A stretch of 64,000 nt of DNA from Micropterus salmoides (lineage: Eukaryota; Chordata; Actinopteri; Centrarchiformes; Centrarchidae): positions 38,389,585 through 38,453,584 of the forward strand of contig NW_024041150.1 of NCBI RefSeq assembly GCF_014851395.1, in the 5' to 3' direction. Positions 13,001-21,274 of this stretch are shown piece after piece. Positions within the stretch are counted from its first letter, which is position 1, and every line of letters begins with the position of its first letter. The notes under the pieces are model-generated. The model was given only the letters and a program-made list of their open reading frames with translations. It was not told the DNA's origin and did not search any database. Made by a program: the position numbers and the translations under genes.

Positions 13001-16000
13001 CATAGATTAAAGCTTCATTTTCAATATGTCTGTCATTTAGAGACCCTGTAGGTGAACAAAATAAAAATGAGCATTTTAAATACTTTGTTGCACCTTACTG
13101 AAAAAATTGCAGATCTTCTATATTAGTCACACTGGCGGTTTCTGTTTTGGTCTTCTTTCTTTGTTTTATTTTCAAGATTCCTCAAAATGATTCTGATGAC
13201 ATAAAGAGACATCCACCCCTGTCTGATTTGATCAAATCTTGGGGATTAATATTTACAAACAAACATCAAACGTTAAATATTGTATTTATTTACTGTAATA
13301 CCAAAAACTCAAATATGGCCTAAGGCCTAATATTAACTGTGGTGCATAATCACACTGAATATGACCTCGTTATTTACTTTAGCCTGCGGCACGAATGAAC
13401 TTACATGTGTTGAAGAAAGGATCGTCTGTCAAAGGCATTCCATCCACCGTGTAGAGACAGACACCTCTGGATTGATCAACACCTTCAATGTGACAGATCC
13501 TCAACATCAGATCTTCAACTGTGTTTTGTGCAGGATCCATATCTGCAAATTCAAAATGCCCTTGGTCAACTACATAATATGATGATATGATACACACCTG
13601 ACAGAGGACGGCCCTTAACCATTAATCACAGGGAAAACAATGGGTAACAAAACTATGAGTCCTGATGGCCGCTCTGTCAGGCTGTAATGCTAACATGCTC
13701 ACAATGACAGTGTTTACATCCTGATGTTTAGCAGATATAATACTAGCCATCATGGTTTAGCATGTTAAATTTGATAATTAGCACTAAACACAGTACAGTA
13801 CAGCTGAGAGTGTTGATGCAATGTCAGTAGTTTTGCAGGTATTTAGTTAGAAACCAAAGAACTGGACAAATTGATGTTTTGATGATGATGATGATGATAG
13901 CGATTCATGAAAAAGTTAAGGGATCACCAAAACTATTACAATTCATCCTGAGGTGAACATTAATGTGTGCACCACATTTTGTGGAAATCCATCCAATAGT
14001 TGTTGAGATATTTTACTTCAAACCATAATTTGAACCTTCATAGTGGCTCTAGATGAAAAGTCAGAAGATCACCAAAGTCATTGGACACCATGAACAGCTG
14101 TGGCCACACCGCTAGCATGGCAGCAGTGAAATGTCAGGCTTTATGTGTGAAAACTGATAAATCATAAGTTCAACAGCGATAATCTTTGTTCGCTAGAATG
14201 TTCTTCTAGTTTTGTTCAAATGATTAATCATATTAAGTTGATTTGGATTTGAAACTGAATTTGAATTTTAAACAGTTACATCAGTTAATCAGTAAATAAG
14301 ACTGAAAGTCAGTTGGAGTCCATGCACAATAACCAATTAACCCTATCAAAACACACCATCCTTTGATTCAATAATTAAAAATAAAGATATTTAAACATTT
14401 TGTAGGGCTATTTAAGGCAATTCCCTGTTTCTAATATTATTTTACTTTTTTTCTGAAAATGATCTGCGTACACTCCTGTGGTTCAGTCAGTAACAGAATC
14501 CACATTTTTCCTCCGTTCTGTTTACGTTCTGTAAAGAGCTTAATGGAAAAAAAAAATGGAAAAGAAATGTTGTACATTTAATAACCTTCTTACCTTTGAT
14601 GTATTTCGGTTGAGGACATTTGGGGTATGTGTACTGCAGACAGAATGACTCCATTGACTTTTTCACAGACGTTGCTGCTGGGTGTCCTGGAGCTCTGAAT
14701 CTGCGAACGGTGTCTTTCATGGCAGAAAAGCGGTTCCTTTCCACCTGGCTTAATCCTGTTTGGAAATAAAAATACTGTTCATATTTTGATCATTTCTATT
14801 ATCAGTTCTATTTAACTTTAATGTTCATTTACTGATGTTGACTTGTTTTCTTTGGACCATTGCTTGAAATCTCCCAACAACAAATTATTTAAATGTAAAT
14901 AATTCTAAAATAAAATATTGGAAAGATGTTAGTAATTTCATCTAGCCTTAGAAGTGCCTTTGGTGGAGAATTAAAGAAATAATTCATATGAATTCACAAG
15001 CAAAAATTACTGTACTTTTGTTCAAGCATTCAATCTACCTGTTGACATTTCCATGTCACTATACTACTACTACTACAAATAAGGATTATTATTATTATTA
15101 CTACTACTACTACTACAAATAAGGATTATTATTATTATTACTACTACTACTACTACTCCTCACTATACAAATACTTCAAATGAGTCGATATCCTTCAACA
15201 CTATAACCAGACTAACTAACTCCATTTTTCAAAAAGCTCAACACAAAAATACCTTCATGTATCATTGCCTACACCGTGTGGTCATTGAGACAACACTAAC
15301 ATTCAATACTGTTCACTCAAGTCAGCACAGGTTGAACTGAGTTAGCACACAGCTACCCAGGCGGAAACACAAAGAGTCATAACTGATAACGCAACAGTCT
15401 GAAGCTTTAATAGATAGATAAAAGGGCCAGAGTCAGTTCATTCAGTTTTGGAATTACGTACAGTATATTAACCGATTTATTTTGTTTTGGCTAAAGATTT
15501 TCGGATGAGATGAATACGATTCAAGAAAAACAACAGTTGAATAGACAGTATTGTCTATCAGACAAGAGCATTTTTTTATTAAACACAATATATTCCTAAA
15601 CTTTGGGCTACATTGTTAAACTGTGAATGGTGAAATAGAAATTTGTAGTTTCAACACACCAAACAATTTCAGAATAATTATTTTGTGTGTTAATGTGCCA
15701 ATGTATACATTTGTTATTTCTTTTGTGTTCATCATGTGAAAAGGTTTCTGAGGGGGAGAACCACAAGCAGCATTACTAATAACCAGGTTTTGTTGTATTG
15801 TTTTGAATTTATCTCACCAGTGTGTAAGACTGTGTTGTAGTGTGTGTGTTTTTGAGGGCTTGTGTGTTATGTCTGAGGGCAAAGTTACGTTTTTCAGCAA
15901 GATTGAATGGTTTTGAGAGGAGAGCTTCATTTTGACATGAAAATAGGACATTTGGGGAATTGGGCGAGAAGTTGTGGATTTGTGTTTAGAGTTTCAAGAA

Positions 16001-16452
16001 AAAGAGGCATCATTTCAAGAAATGTGTTTAAGCAATCGAGAAAAACTGTCATGGTTGGTCTTATTTTGGTCTAATGCCAATTCTTTCTCTCTTTTTTTTT
16101 TACCATATGGCCACATTAGAGAACAGAGAACAACTCCTGTCATCATGTGTAAAACTTTGTCAGATACCTCTTAGAAACGTTGTGTGAAATGTTTTCTGTA
16201 CATGTGGCAATAACACAGGCCTTTACATGAAAATAGTTAAGGCACACATACAGCATATGTTCAAAACCAGGTAACATTTTAGACTTACTGCTTTCACACT
16301 TATTTACACTCAGTAACCTTACCGATGTTGTTCAAGTCTTCATCTGTTACTCCATCAAGGAAATCTCTTTCATCTTTCACACCCAGCTGAAGAAATTTGT
16401 TGTAGTAAGACTCCAGTCTGTGCTGCTGAAGTAAGTTGAATATTGTACCCAT
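11..16452 (-). CDS. SAM / ubiquitin-like x2 / VWA / E2 / U-box fusion protein (3' end outside window)
   Basis: A 24-exon minus-strand gene. Exons, 5' to 3': 16452-16323, 14755-14594, 13542-13405, 13045-12894, 12653-12558, 12274-12171, 12081-11892, 11568-11437, 11270-11127, 10774-10636, 7957-7807, 7442-7306, 6670-6559, 6412-6349, 5182-4979, 4774-4632, 4303-4185, 2511-2390, 2277-2180, 1848-1712, 1553-1429, 1291-1146, 530-428, 147-11. All borders are GT/AG and the phases join without a stop into 1,061 codons plus 2 bases. Domains by residue, counting from the Met at 16452: SAM-like 1-65, ubiquitin-like 98-165 and 227-290, unassigned helical-looking middle 300-590, VWA about 612-775, E2 about 850-1000, U-box from about 1024. 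The likely role is an intracellular ubiquitin-transfer enzyme that binds partners through VWA and SAM; this is inferred from domains only. The true start may lie upstream. I recognise no named gene. Confidence 0.85.
428..1848 (-). CDS. Ubiquitin-conjugating enzyme (E2/UBC) domain exons (1848-1712, 1553-1429, 1291-1146, 530-428)
   Basis: The hallmarks appear in order: an N-terminal helix (RILEELRSL), FWKILMEGPPDTPYEKGTFE, YPVRPPLVRFVTS, VYHCNINSVGRICHNIL, ITMRDILNAVYGLL, PEPEDPLD and a C-terminal helix. The cysteine of GRIC sits where E2 enzymes carry the thioester-forming Cys (residue 946 by my count). The usual HPN triad is HCN here: Pro is replaced by Cys, while the Asn that supports catalysis is kept. 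A donor after ACA-AGT (GTATCC) is needed to keep frame. Length, about 150 residues, is normal for an E2 core. It is likely active. Confidence 0.88.
613..795 (-). repeat. tRNA-derived SINE, minus orientation
   Basis: It shares the fish SINE body seen elsewhere in the window: AGCTGACGCTTTTATC, then TATGTCAGAGGTCACAC, then TGTCTTGCTCAGGGA, then a B-box-like AATCAAACCCGGG. In the middle a short inverted repeat (CTGACATATCA / TGATATGTCAG) replaces part of the consensus. Confidence 0.6.
3100..3480 (+). pseudogene. Tc1/mariner transposase fragment
   Basis: The forward-strand translation contains KVWWRRDNGLGFGLGPL and, after a frame break, a region ending RPHLNPTEHFWEDL. This matches the Tc1-family signature WGCF..GxGPL and the final DDE block NPIEHLW. 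Stops and frame changes show it is dead. It sits in an intron of the E2/U-box gene. Confidence 0.7.
3958..4120. repeat. (TA)n microsatellite with AGATATCTAGA interruptions
   Basis: About 160 bases of nearly pure TA broken by GATATC/TCTAGA units. It lies in an intron of the E2/U-box gene, about 60 bases from the exon at 4185. Confidence 0.95.
4185..6412 (-). CDS. VWA (von Willebrand A) domain exons (6412-6349, 5182-4979, 4774-4632, 4303-4185)
   Basis: The second exon begins VLIDTSSSM, the DxSxS metal-ion-dependent adhesion (MIDAS) motif. It is followed by helix-strand alternation (KIDAVKELFDNFA, HVIGLGKFDSTVE). The third exon supplies the MIDAS threonine (GCTKLYDALE) and aspartate (LCLTDGND). 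The fourth carries VVTANLIKSNIIVDSILLG, a typical late VWA strand-helix. All metal-binding positions are present, so a functional Mg2+-dependent protein-binding site is likely. Intracellular VWA domains are common in multiprotein complexes such as those of the ubiquitin-proteasome system. Confidence 0.85.
5319..5600 (+). pseudogene. LINE reverse-transcriptase fragment
   Basis: An open stretch reads LFLDLRKAFNTVNYNILLHK and RVPQGSILGPTLFSIYIYDL, the conserved D-LxKAFDxVxH and GSxLGPxLFxIYxNDL blocks of non-LTR reverse transcriptases. The downstream YADD region is lost. It lies in the intron between VWA exons 6349 and 5182. Confidence 0.85.
5990..6250 (+). repeat. LINE 3'-end fragment
   Basis: The translation around 6105-6195 gives RVTGNAARSFSCRGLHQWNS, the shape of the C-terminal tail common to fish LINE ORFs (RS F..RG...WN.LP). 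It is short and broken, and probably belongs to the same insertion as the RT fragment upstream. Confidence 0.5.
7060..7200 (+). repeat. LINE C-terminal tail fragment
   Basis: The forward translation includes FKIVAPKLWNNLPLDLRFVN and then TFKKH. This is the end motif (F...AP.LWN.LPL.LR...  FK..LK) of fish L2/Rex-type LINE proteins. It is a short remnant between exons 7306 and 6670. Confidence 0.6.
8886..9119. mobile_element. Small GC-rich non-autonomous DNA element
   Basis: The 234 bp segment is clearly GC-richer than its surroundings (ACATGGACAGCTGCGGACCC and similar). It is flanked by near-identical 8-mers, CTTAAGCC on the left and CTTTAGCC on the right, consistent with a hAT-size target duplication. 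The inverted ends (TTGAATATACTC; CAAGGATTATAT read from the other strand) are degenerate. Confidence 0.5.
9173..9372 (+). repeat. tRNA-derived SINE, full-length-like
   Basis: It contains an A-box-like GGTGATAGCACAATGG and a B-box-like GGTTCAATCCC. The shared SINE body follows (TGTCCCTCAGCAAAACACCT, TGTATAGCAATTG) and then an ATG/AAATG-type tail. A TAATGC on both sides may be the target duplication. Confidence 0.8.
9764..10111. mobile_element. hAT-type non-autonomous element with perfect 8 bp target duplication
   Basis: The element begins TAGTGATG and ends CATCACTA (perfect inverted 8-mers). It is flanked on both sides by GTATGTTG at 9756-9763 and 10112-10119. An 8 bp duplication is the hAT signature. 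The 348 bp interior has no coding capacity and contains several GAAGCTT/GAAGCCTCGA motifs. Confidence 0.85.
11892..12653 (-). CDS. Second ubiquitin-like domain exons (12653-12558, 12274-12171, 12081-11892)
   Basis: This is the clearest ubiquitin fold in the gene. The second exon reads GDFEVTVDLSSDTVANLKKK and then GIPGHVLHY. The third supplies NTLESCGISDGSTVYFSLS. The spacing of DTV-LK, GIP, TLE.cGI and STVYF follows ubiquitin's SDTIENVK, GIPPDQQ, TLSDYNI and STLHLVL. It has no C-terminal Gly-Gly. The first exon (32 codons) is a cysteine-containing linker. All three exons stay in phase. Confidence 0.7.
12894..13542 (-). CDS. First ubiquitin-like domain exons (13542-13405, 13045-12894)
   Basis: The translation contains NTVEDLMLRI, then VCLYTVDGMPLTDD, then NEALIYAIFTP. 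This is the beta-grasp order of ubiquitin: helix beginning TVxDL, strand with G-x-P-L, and a final strand. No terminal Gly-Gly follows, so it is a built-in module and not a conjugated modifier. Such domains commonly act as docking surfaces for ubiquitin-pathway proteins. The phase-1 junction creates a TGG Trp codon between the two exons. Confidence 0.55.
13650..14160. repeat. Dispersed fish repeat (non-autonomous DNA element-like)
   Basis: It includes GCTAACATGCTCACAATG, a (GAT)n run, and ATCCATCCAATAGTTGTTG, an assortment I recognise as an abundant teleost interspersed repeat. A related piece is at about 61100-61210. The ends were not resolved. It lies in the intron between exons 14594 and 13542. 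Confidence 0.5.
14594..16452 (-). CDS. SAM-like domain exons (16452-16323 and 14755-14594)
   Basis: The first exon reads from MGTIFNLLQQHRLESYY and continues with spaced hydrophobics and ...DLNNIG, joined to LSQVERNRF in the next exon. The order leucine pair, LESYY, F, GV, DL..IG and R matches the five-helix SAM pattern. SAM domains usually mediate homo- or hetero-oligomerisation. The second exon continues into a basic linker (VRRFRAPG) that leads to the first ubiquitin-like fold. The phase is 1 at both exon ends. The assignment rests on pattern recognition, not a profile search. Confidence 0.6.
15058..15166. repeat. Compound (TAC)n/(ATT)n microsatellite, duplicated block
   Basis: Runs of TAC, then AAATAAGG, then ATT repeats occur twice in tandem, ending with a third TAC run. 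The unit is about 50 bases. Confidence 0.95.
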
Positions 16453-16570
16453 CTAGAAAAAACACACACAGCAGAATATTCCAAGTGAAATTCATTATTA
16501 CGTACAATATATCAGCCGATTTATTTATTTATTGCGGTTAAACTGTTTACTGTAATTAAGACAAACTTAC

Positions 16571-16666
16571 CTTGAAGTTTTCAAGATCCAGTGCAACAGT
16601 TGTGCCGTTTACTTTCAGTTTCAGGCATGTTTTTTCCAAGGCGTGGCTACTTTGAGGAAACGAAAC
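16571..16666 (-). CDS. Possible upstream coding exon of the E2/U-box gene
   Basis: A reading frame ends at a good donor (AAG/GTAAGT, exon end 16571) and joins in phase 0 to the exon starting at 16452. It encodes ...CLKLKVNGTTVALDLENFK. It is open back to an in-frame TAG at 16669-16667 but contains no in-frame ATG. So either it begins at an acceptor near 16650, with the true start further upstream, or it is 5' UTR and translation begins at MGTIF. The coding-like hydrophobic alternation favours coding. Confidence 0.4.
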
Positions 16667-18333
16667 CTAATTGTGAAGTTGCAGACTGAGACTGTGGGGA
16701 TGTTACGACGCTGAAATCCAAAGTTGCCACGTGGACTACTGAGTTGTATCTTTGATTGAACGAAAAACCTGCACTTATTGCTTCCTGTCCGTTTTGTAAT
16801 GCTCAGTGTCAATTCAATTCAATTTTAGCATGTTATTGTTCAGTGTAGGACCTGCCCAGGGTTTACCCGGCCTTTCGCCCGATGACACCTGGGATTGGCT
16901 CCAGCCCCGGTTGACGATGGATGGATGGATGGATCACTAAAGAAGTCATAAGGTGTGCTGAAAAGCGCAAAGTGTTTTGCAGCAATTGAACTGAGGTAGT
17001 TTTACATTACTGCACAGTAAAGTATCCTCAAAACATATTATAAAACAATCACAATTTCCTCATTTTTAAACTTTCATAAAAACATTACCGTGATTTCACT
17101 GTAAATTTGTTGTGAAAGTTCAAGGAAAATCTGTACCAAAGTCAAAATACATTGTAACACAATAATCCTTTATATTTGAACTCTCAATCCTAACTATAAA
17201 TGTCCTTAGCGTTACTTTACTGAAGAGCTAAGCCTTTTAATTAAATAAAAGTCGACATAGCCTAATCTACACAGATGGTAAGGAGCTGCCATGCAAGGTG
17301 TCATTAGGAGCAATTTGGGGTTCAGTGTCTTGACACTTCAACATGTGAACAAGAGGAGCTGGAGTCTGGAGATCAAACTGAGCCACAGTCACCTCCTAAG
17401 ATAAGTTAACATGTCCCAAGCCTAACTCTTTAATCAAAGAAGCTGAAATCAAAGAACTAGGACTAAAAAAGGCTGTATTTTGTTTAAACTTGCACTTGAA
17501 CACACCTCAATAACTACAGTCGGTGACTGCCAGCTGACTGTCGACGTGTTTGTTCTTCGTATGTCACAGGAAATAACTAGTCACCATTCATTTGTATTTG
17601 TACAACAAAATAAACAATATTATTCTTTTTACATGCAATGTATAATATATATGAAAACTGTTGCTTTGTTGTGGTCTTTTGGGATGTAACCAAGTGATGA
17701 TGAGCTCAAAGGTCCCAACAGCATCTGACTGATGGCCGGATGTTTCTTAAAAAGCTTATTCAGTGATTTACCATTGCACTACCGTAAAGCTGTGGGACTA
17801 ACAAAACAAGGGAGCAGCAGCAGCAATCAAATCACAACTCTCTCTAGAATAGATTGAGCTCCAAAACCACTGATTTCCTACATTTACCATAATGCAAATA
17901 GCATCATTAAACAGACCCTCCCTGCCCCCTTTTGGTGATGTAAGGTTATGGTGAGGCTTGGGTTTTATATTCCTGCCTGCTGTTACAGCCATAAGCGTGT
18001 ACACATATGCTTTAATCTTTTTAAGCATCACACAAACAGGCTGCTTTACTTTGGTTAACTGGTTGAAGCAAATAAATCCGGCCCTCAAAACTTGTTTCAC
18101 CACATCTGTCACTTTATGCGGCCTTCATAACATATTCATCCTCCTCCTAATTTTATTATCCAATCAGGATTCAAAGGTAACTTCCTCCAGGTGTAACTAA
18201 GCAGAAGTATGTGATCATGTAGGCGTGGTTAGTTTTCACCACCAAAAACAGGACAACAGCAACATTTCATATGTTTTCCTCTGTCATCATTCATAAAATA
18301 TCACCTGTCTCTATCTTACTTTTATTGAACATA
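16667..18333. other. Intergenic region between the E2/U-box gene and the first Ig gene
   Basis: Divergent gene starts flank this 1.7 kb region, so both promoters should lie here. I see a dispersed repeat tail at about 16838-16936 ending in (GATG)n. No open frame of interest was found and no core promoter could be assigned. Confidence 0.5.
16838..16936 (+). repeat. Dispersed repeat tail ending in (GATG)n
   Basis: The phrase GATGACACCTGGGATTGGCT, CCAGCCCCGG, TTGACGATGGATGGATGGAT is a very common teleost repeat 3' tail. An inverted fragment occurs at about 42208-42258. Confidence 0.7.
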
Positions 18334-21067
18334 ATGAAGGAGAAAGTGAGATTCGTTGTTTTGCTCCTCAGTCAAGCAGCCATGGCTTCCAGAGGTACGC
18401 TATTTATATATTGTTTCATTAACAGACAGTTATTGTCATTGCTGATATTAACAGCTAGTATTTCTTGCTTAACAGAACATGACCTGCAACAGTTTTTAGT
18501 TTCTGTCTTGATCCAAATGATAAATTCATCAAAAAATATTACACACTTATTTTTAGATCTCTAGTTTAAGACTATTACACAATTCATTTGATAAACTTAT
18601 CAACGGTTTTCATCCACTTTACTATACAGGAAAGTTGAAACAGATTTAATCATTCCATCATTTGATTTTCATGTATTTCGATCGATAATGTAATGTACTT
18701 TAGAGCCTTTTTCAGCCGAGATGTACAGCACAGGAATAAGGAACATTTCCACTTTCAAGCCTAAAAAGATGTGACATGAAACTGGTTTAAAACACTTTTC
18801 ATTCTTCTCAAAACCTCAAAAGTATTTTTTCGGCTGGAGACATAACGCAAAAGGTTTTATAATAATTAGTTAATTGATTATTATTAATTATTATTATAAG
18901 TAGGAGTAATGATATTGAGTTGAAAAGGACGGCCATATTTGCGCAGTAATATTTAGTTGTTCTTGTCAGGAGATTAGGCTATTATATACACTGTACACTT
19001 AATAATATCAGTTCCCTCATTTTTTGTCCCTGAAAGATAAATAGGCTACACAGGAGCAGAAGCAGTTCGTGATTCAGTTCCTGTTAGTCAACAGTTTATA
19101 CAGATGTTGCTATTTTTGTCTGTTACAAGACAACAATGCAAAACCTCCATCTGGTACGCCTGAGAAAAGCTCCTGGCTGTAATTTACTGTAATGTTTCAT
19201 AATCAGTTGATGATTTTAGAAATGCTAGCGGTCATAAATCAAATTCCCCTGAGTGCAACAACAAGAGCTTTGTTGTAGATGAGTGTAAAAGGTCTGTATC
19301 TGGTCTAATGCTGCTTCTTCAACAGACCCAGAAGTGGTTTGCTCTTCTGATCCAGTGGAAGCTGCAGTCAGTGAGGACGTGATTCTGCAGTGCCACCTTG
19401 AACCCCCACTGGATGCAACAAATATGACAGTGGAGTGGAGTCGTGGGAGCCATAACCAGTTTGTACACCTGCATCAAGACGGAAAAGACAGTCCTGCAGA
19501 GCAGAAGGAGCACTTTGAAGGAAGAACGTCTCTCTCTCATGAGGGTCTGACCAAAGGAAACCTGTCACTGAAACTCTCCTCAGTACAGCTCTCTGACGCT
19601 GGAAGATACAGATGCTCCTTTCACACTGAAAAAGTGCACAAGAGTTGTTATGTTAACCTCACTGTTGGTAAGTTCACTGAAGATCAGGATTCAGATTCTA
19701 CAGAGTTGGAAAAAGTTGTAATTTCACATGTAGAGGACCCTCGCATTACATTTTAATAATTTAGCTGAGGCTTTTATCCAAAGCTACTTACAATTGCAAT
19801 TTATGTCAGAGGTCACACGCAGTCGTTAATGCATTTTATATGTATTACACAAAATCTTTCTTTCCTTAAAATGGAGCCAGACTGATCAAAATATTCCCAT
19901 GTTTTAATACTTATTTCTATTTTTCAGCAGAAAATAAAAACAACACAGAAGAGCAACAAGCAGCTTTCAGTAAGTAAAAAACTAAATTTAAGAAAGAGAA
20001 AGATCTGGTCTTGGTTAAATACAGAGAAAGTCAAAGCAAATAAAACATTTTCAGTTGACTATTTAAATATCTTACCAGAATGTTTAGCACTAAAGCCTAC
20101 AGACAAAGCAGTTTTTGTTTTGTCAGGCTGTAGTTTGGCTGAGTAGAGATGTGTTTTCTGAATGCTAACCCGACCTTACAGGCTCACAATGTTGTAAAAT
20201 GTGGACCCACAGCAACACACTCATTGTTGCATCACTTGCTACATTAAGCTCACTGCTCTAGTCGAGAAAACAAAGGTGATGAAAATATCAACATTGTGAA
20301 AACCTCTCTTCTTTCTTCTGTGCCGTGACATCTCTCCTCTTTTCTTCCAGGTTACAAAACTGCCAGACGCCTTCACAAAGGCGTTGTCGCTGTCATTGTC
20401 ATTATTTGTATTATCATTGTCATATTTGGGTTGAAATGTGAAATAAACGGTAAGTCATGAATTCTCCTCTCAAGTTCCTTATCAATTATTTGTATTTGAA
20501 AGTTTTAATAGCCGTAAAGTTCCTCAACTGAGAAACAGAATTTCTAATGTTACGTTATGATAAAGGGATCAAAACATCAGTGAGCTCAAAAGTAAATTGG
20601 GGAAGTACTTGTCGGGTCACTGGATGTGGGAAGTTTCTTCACATGTAGTTCACATTGTATGACACTGTCACTTTACTTTTTTTATTCATTATTCATTCGC
20701 TGGAACAAAATGAATTTCCTCCGTGAATGTTGCGTCTTTCACTTCCTTATTATCCACAAAGAGGCTTCTGAACCAATATAAATCTTCCCTTTGTGACATT
20801 TTAGATTTTATTTCCCTGCAGCTTCTTTAAAGGCTCAAATAGCCTGCCATTTATTTGAAGCAGCTATGACACTATTCTGCCTGCAGAGCTTTGACCAAGT
20901 AGATATAGTCAGCTAAACTCAACCATACGTTAACCAAAGTGGTGGTGAAAGAGAAAAACGCTCACCAGTCATTTGGAAATGCACTAACAGATGACTTTTT
21001 TTGTTGTTTAGGTGCTGTGTGCGAATGTCTGGGAGCGTGTGTGGAAATGTGTCTGGATCTACTGTAA
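18334..21067 (+). CDS. Small single-IgV-domain type I membrane receptor (BTN/B7-like)
   Basis: Exons: 18334-18394 (signal), 19326-19667 (IgV), 19928-19969 (stalk), 20351-20449 (membrane) and probably 21012-21067 (tail and stop). All junctions are phase 1. The signal peptide MKEKVRFVVLLLSQAAMASR has a basic start and a hydrophobic core; an in-frame ATG at 18271 would lengthen it but is less signal-like. The V domain has the canonical Cys pair (VILQC, YRCSF), VEW and DAGRYRC. The stalk is a hydrophilic linker. The membrane segment is VVAVIVIIICIIIVIFGL. The product is about 199 residues with no Ig-C domain and almost no tail. A polyadenylation signal AATAAA lies near 21254. It probably acts at the cell surface as a ligand or co-receptor. 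The family assignment is secure only as V-set/BTN-like. Confidence 0.8.
19326..19667 (+). CDS. IgV exon of the single-V-domain receptor
   Basis: The 342-base exon, phase 1 at both ends, encodes a complete V-set domain. Core features are EDVILQCHLEPP, MTVEWSRG, GRTSLSHEG, LSLKLSSVQLSDAGRYRC. Two additional cysteines (EVVCSS near the start, KSCYVN in the last strand) could form a second disulfide linking the N-terminus to strand G. Candidate N-glycosylation sites are NMT and NLS, with NLT in the last strand. Confidence 0.92.
19747..19822 (-). repeat. SINE fragment
   Basis: Contains TTTAGCTGAGGCTTTTATCC, AAAGCTACTTACAATTGC and TATGTCAGAGGTCACACGC, the 3' half of the window's SINE, directly downstream of the IgV exon in intron sequence. 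Confidence 0.65.
21012..21067 (+). CDS. Candidate terminal exon: cysteine-rich 18-residue tail
   Basis: After a pyrimidine tract (TTTTTTTGTTGTTTAG) the phase-1 frame reads GAVCECLGACVEMCLDLL and stops at TAA. Exon phase, acceptor quality and the nearby AATAAA at about 21254 support it. Four cysteines just after the membrane segment would be candidate acylation sites. It could be chance, because the exon is short. Confidence 0.45.
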
Positions 21068-21274
21068 CACGTTTGAGAAGCACTACTGGTTTTAATGTCA
21101 TCGAAAGATTTTCACAAGTTAGTTTCTGTAAAACACTCCTGTCAAACATTCTAGTTGATCAGAAATACCCACTTCAGGCTCAAGGCATTTTTTTTGGATG
21201 TTGCTACGCGTAAATTAGCAAGAATGAAGATGCAACATTCGCTTAGACTTTCAAAATAAAACTAGTGGTTATCA

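Noticed and set aside
15058..15166. Possible CRISPR-like or regulatory tandem array
   Set aside because: It is a simple compound microsatellite with low-complexity units in a eukaryotic intron.
16652..16668. Interferon-stimulated response element (GAAAnnGAAA)
   Set aside because: The two GAAA units in GGAAACGAAACC are only one base apart, where an ISRE needs two. Only the looser Ets-IRF form fits.
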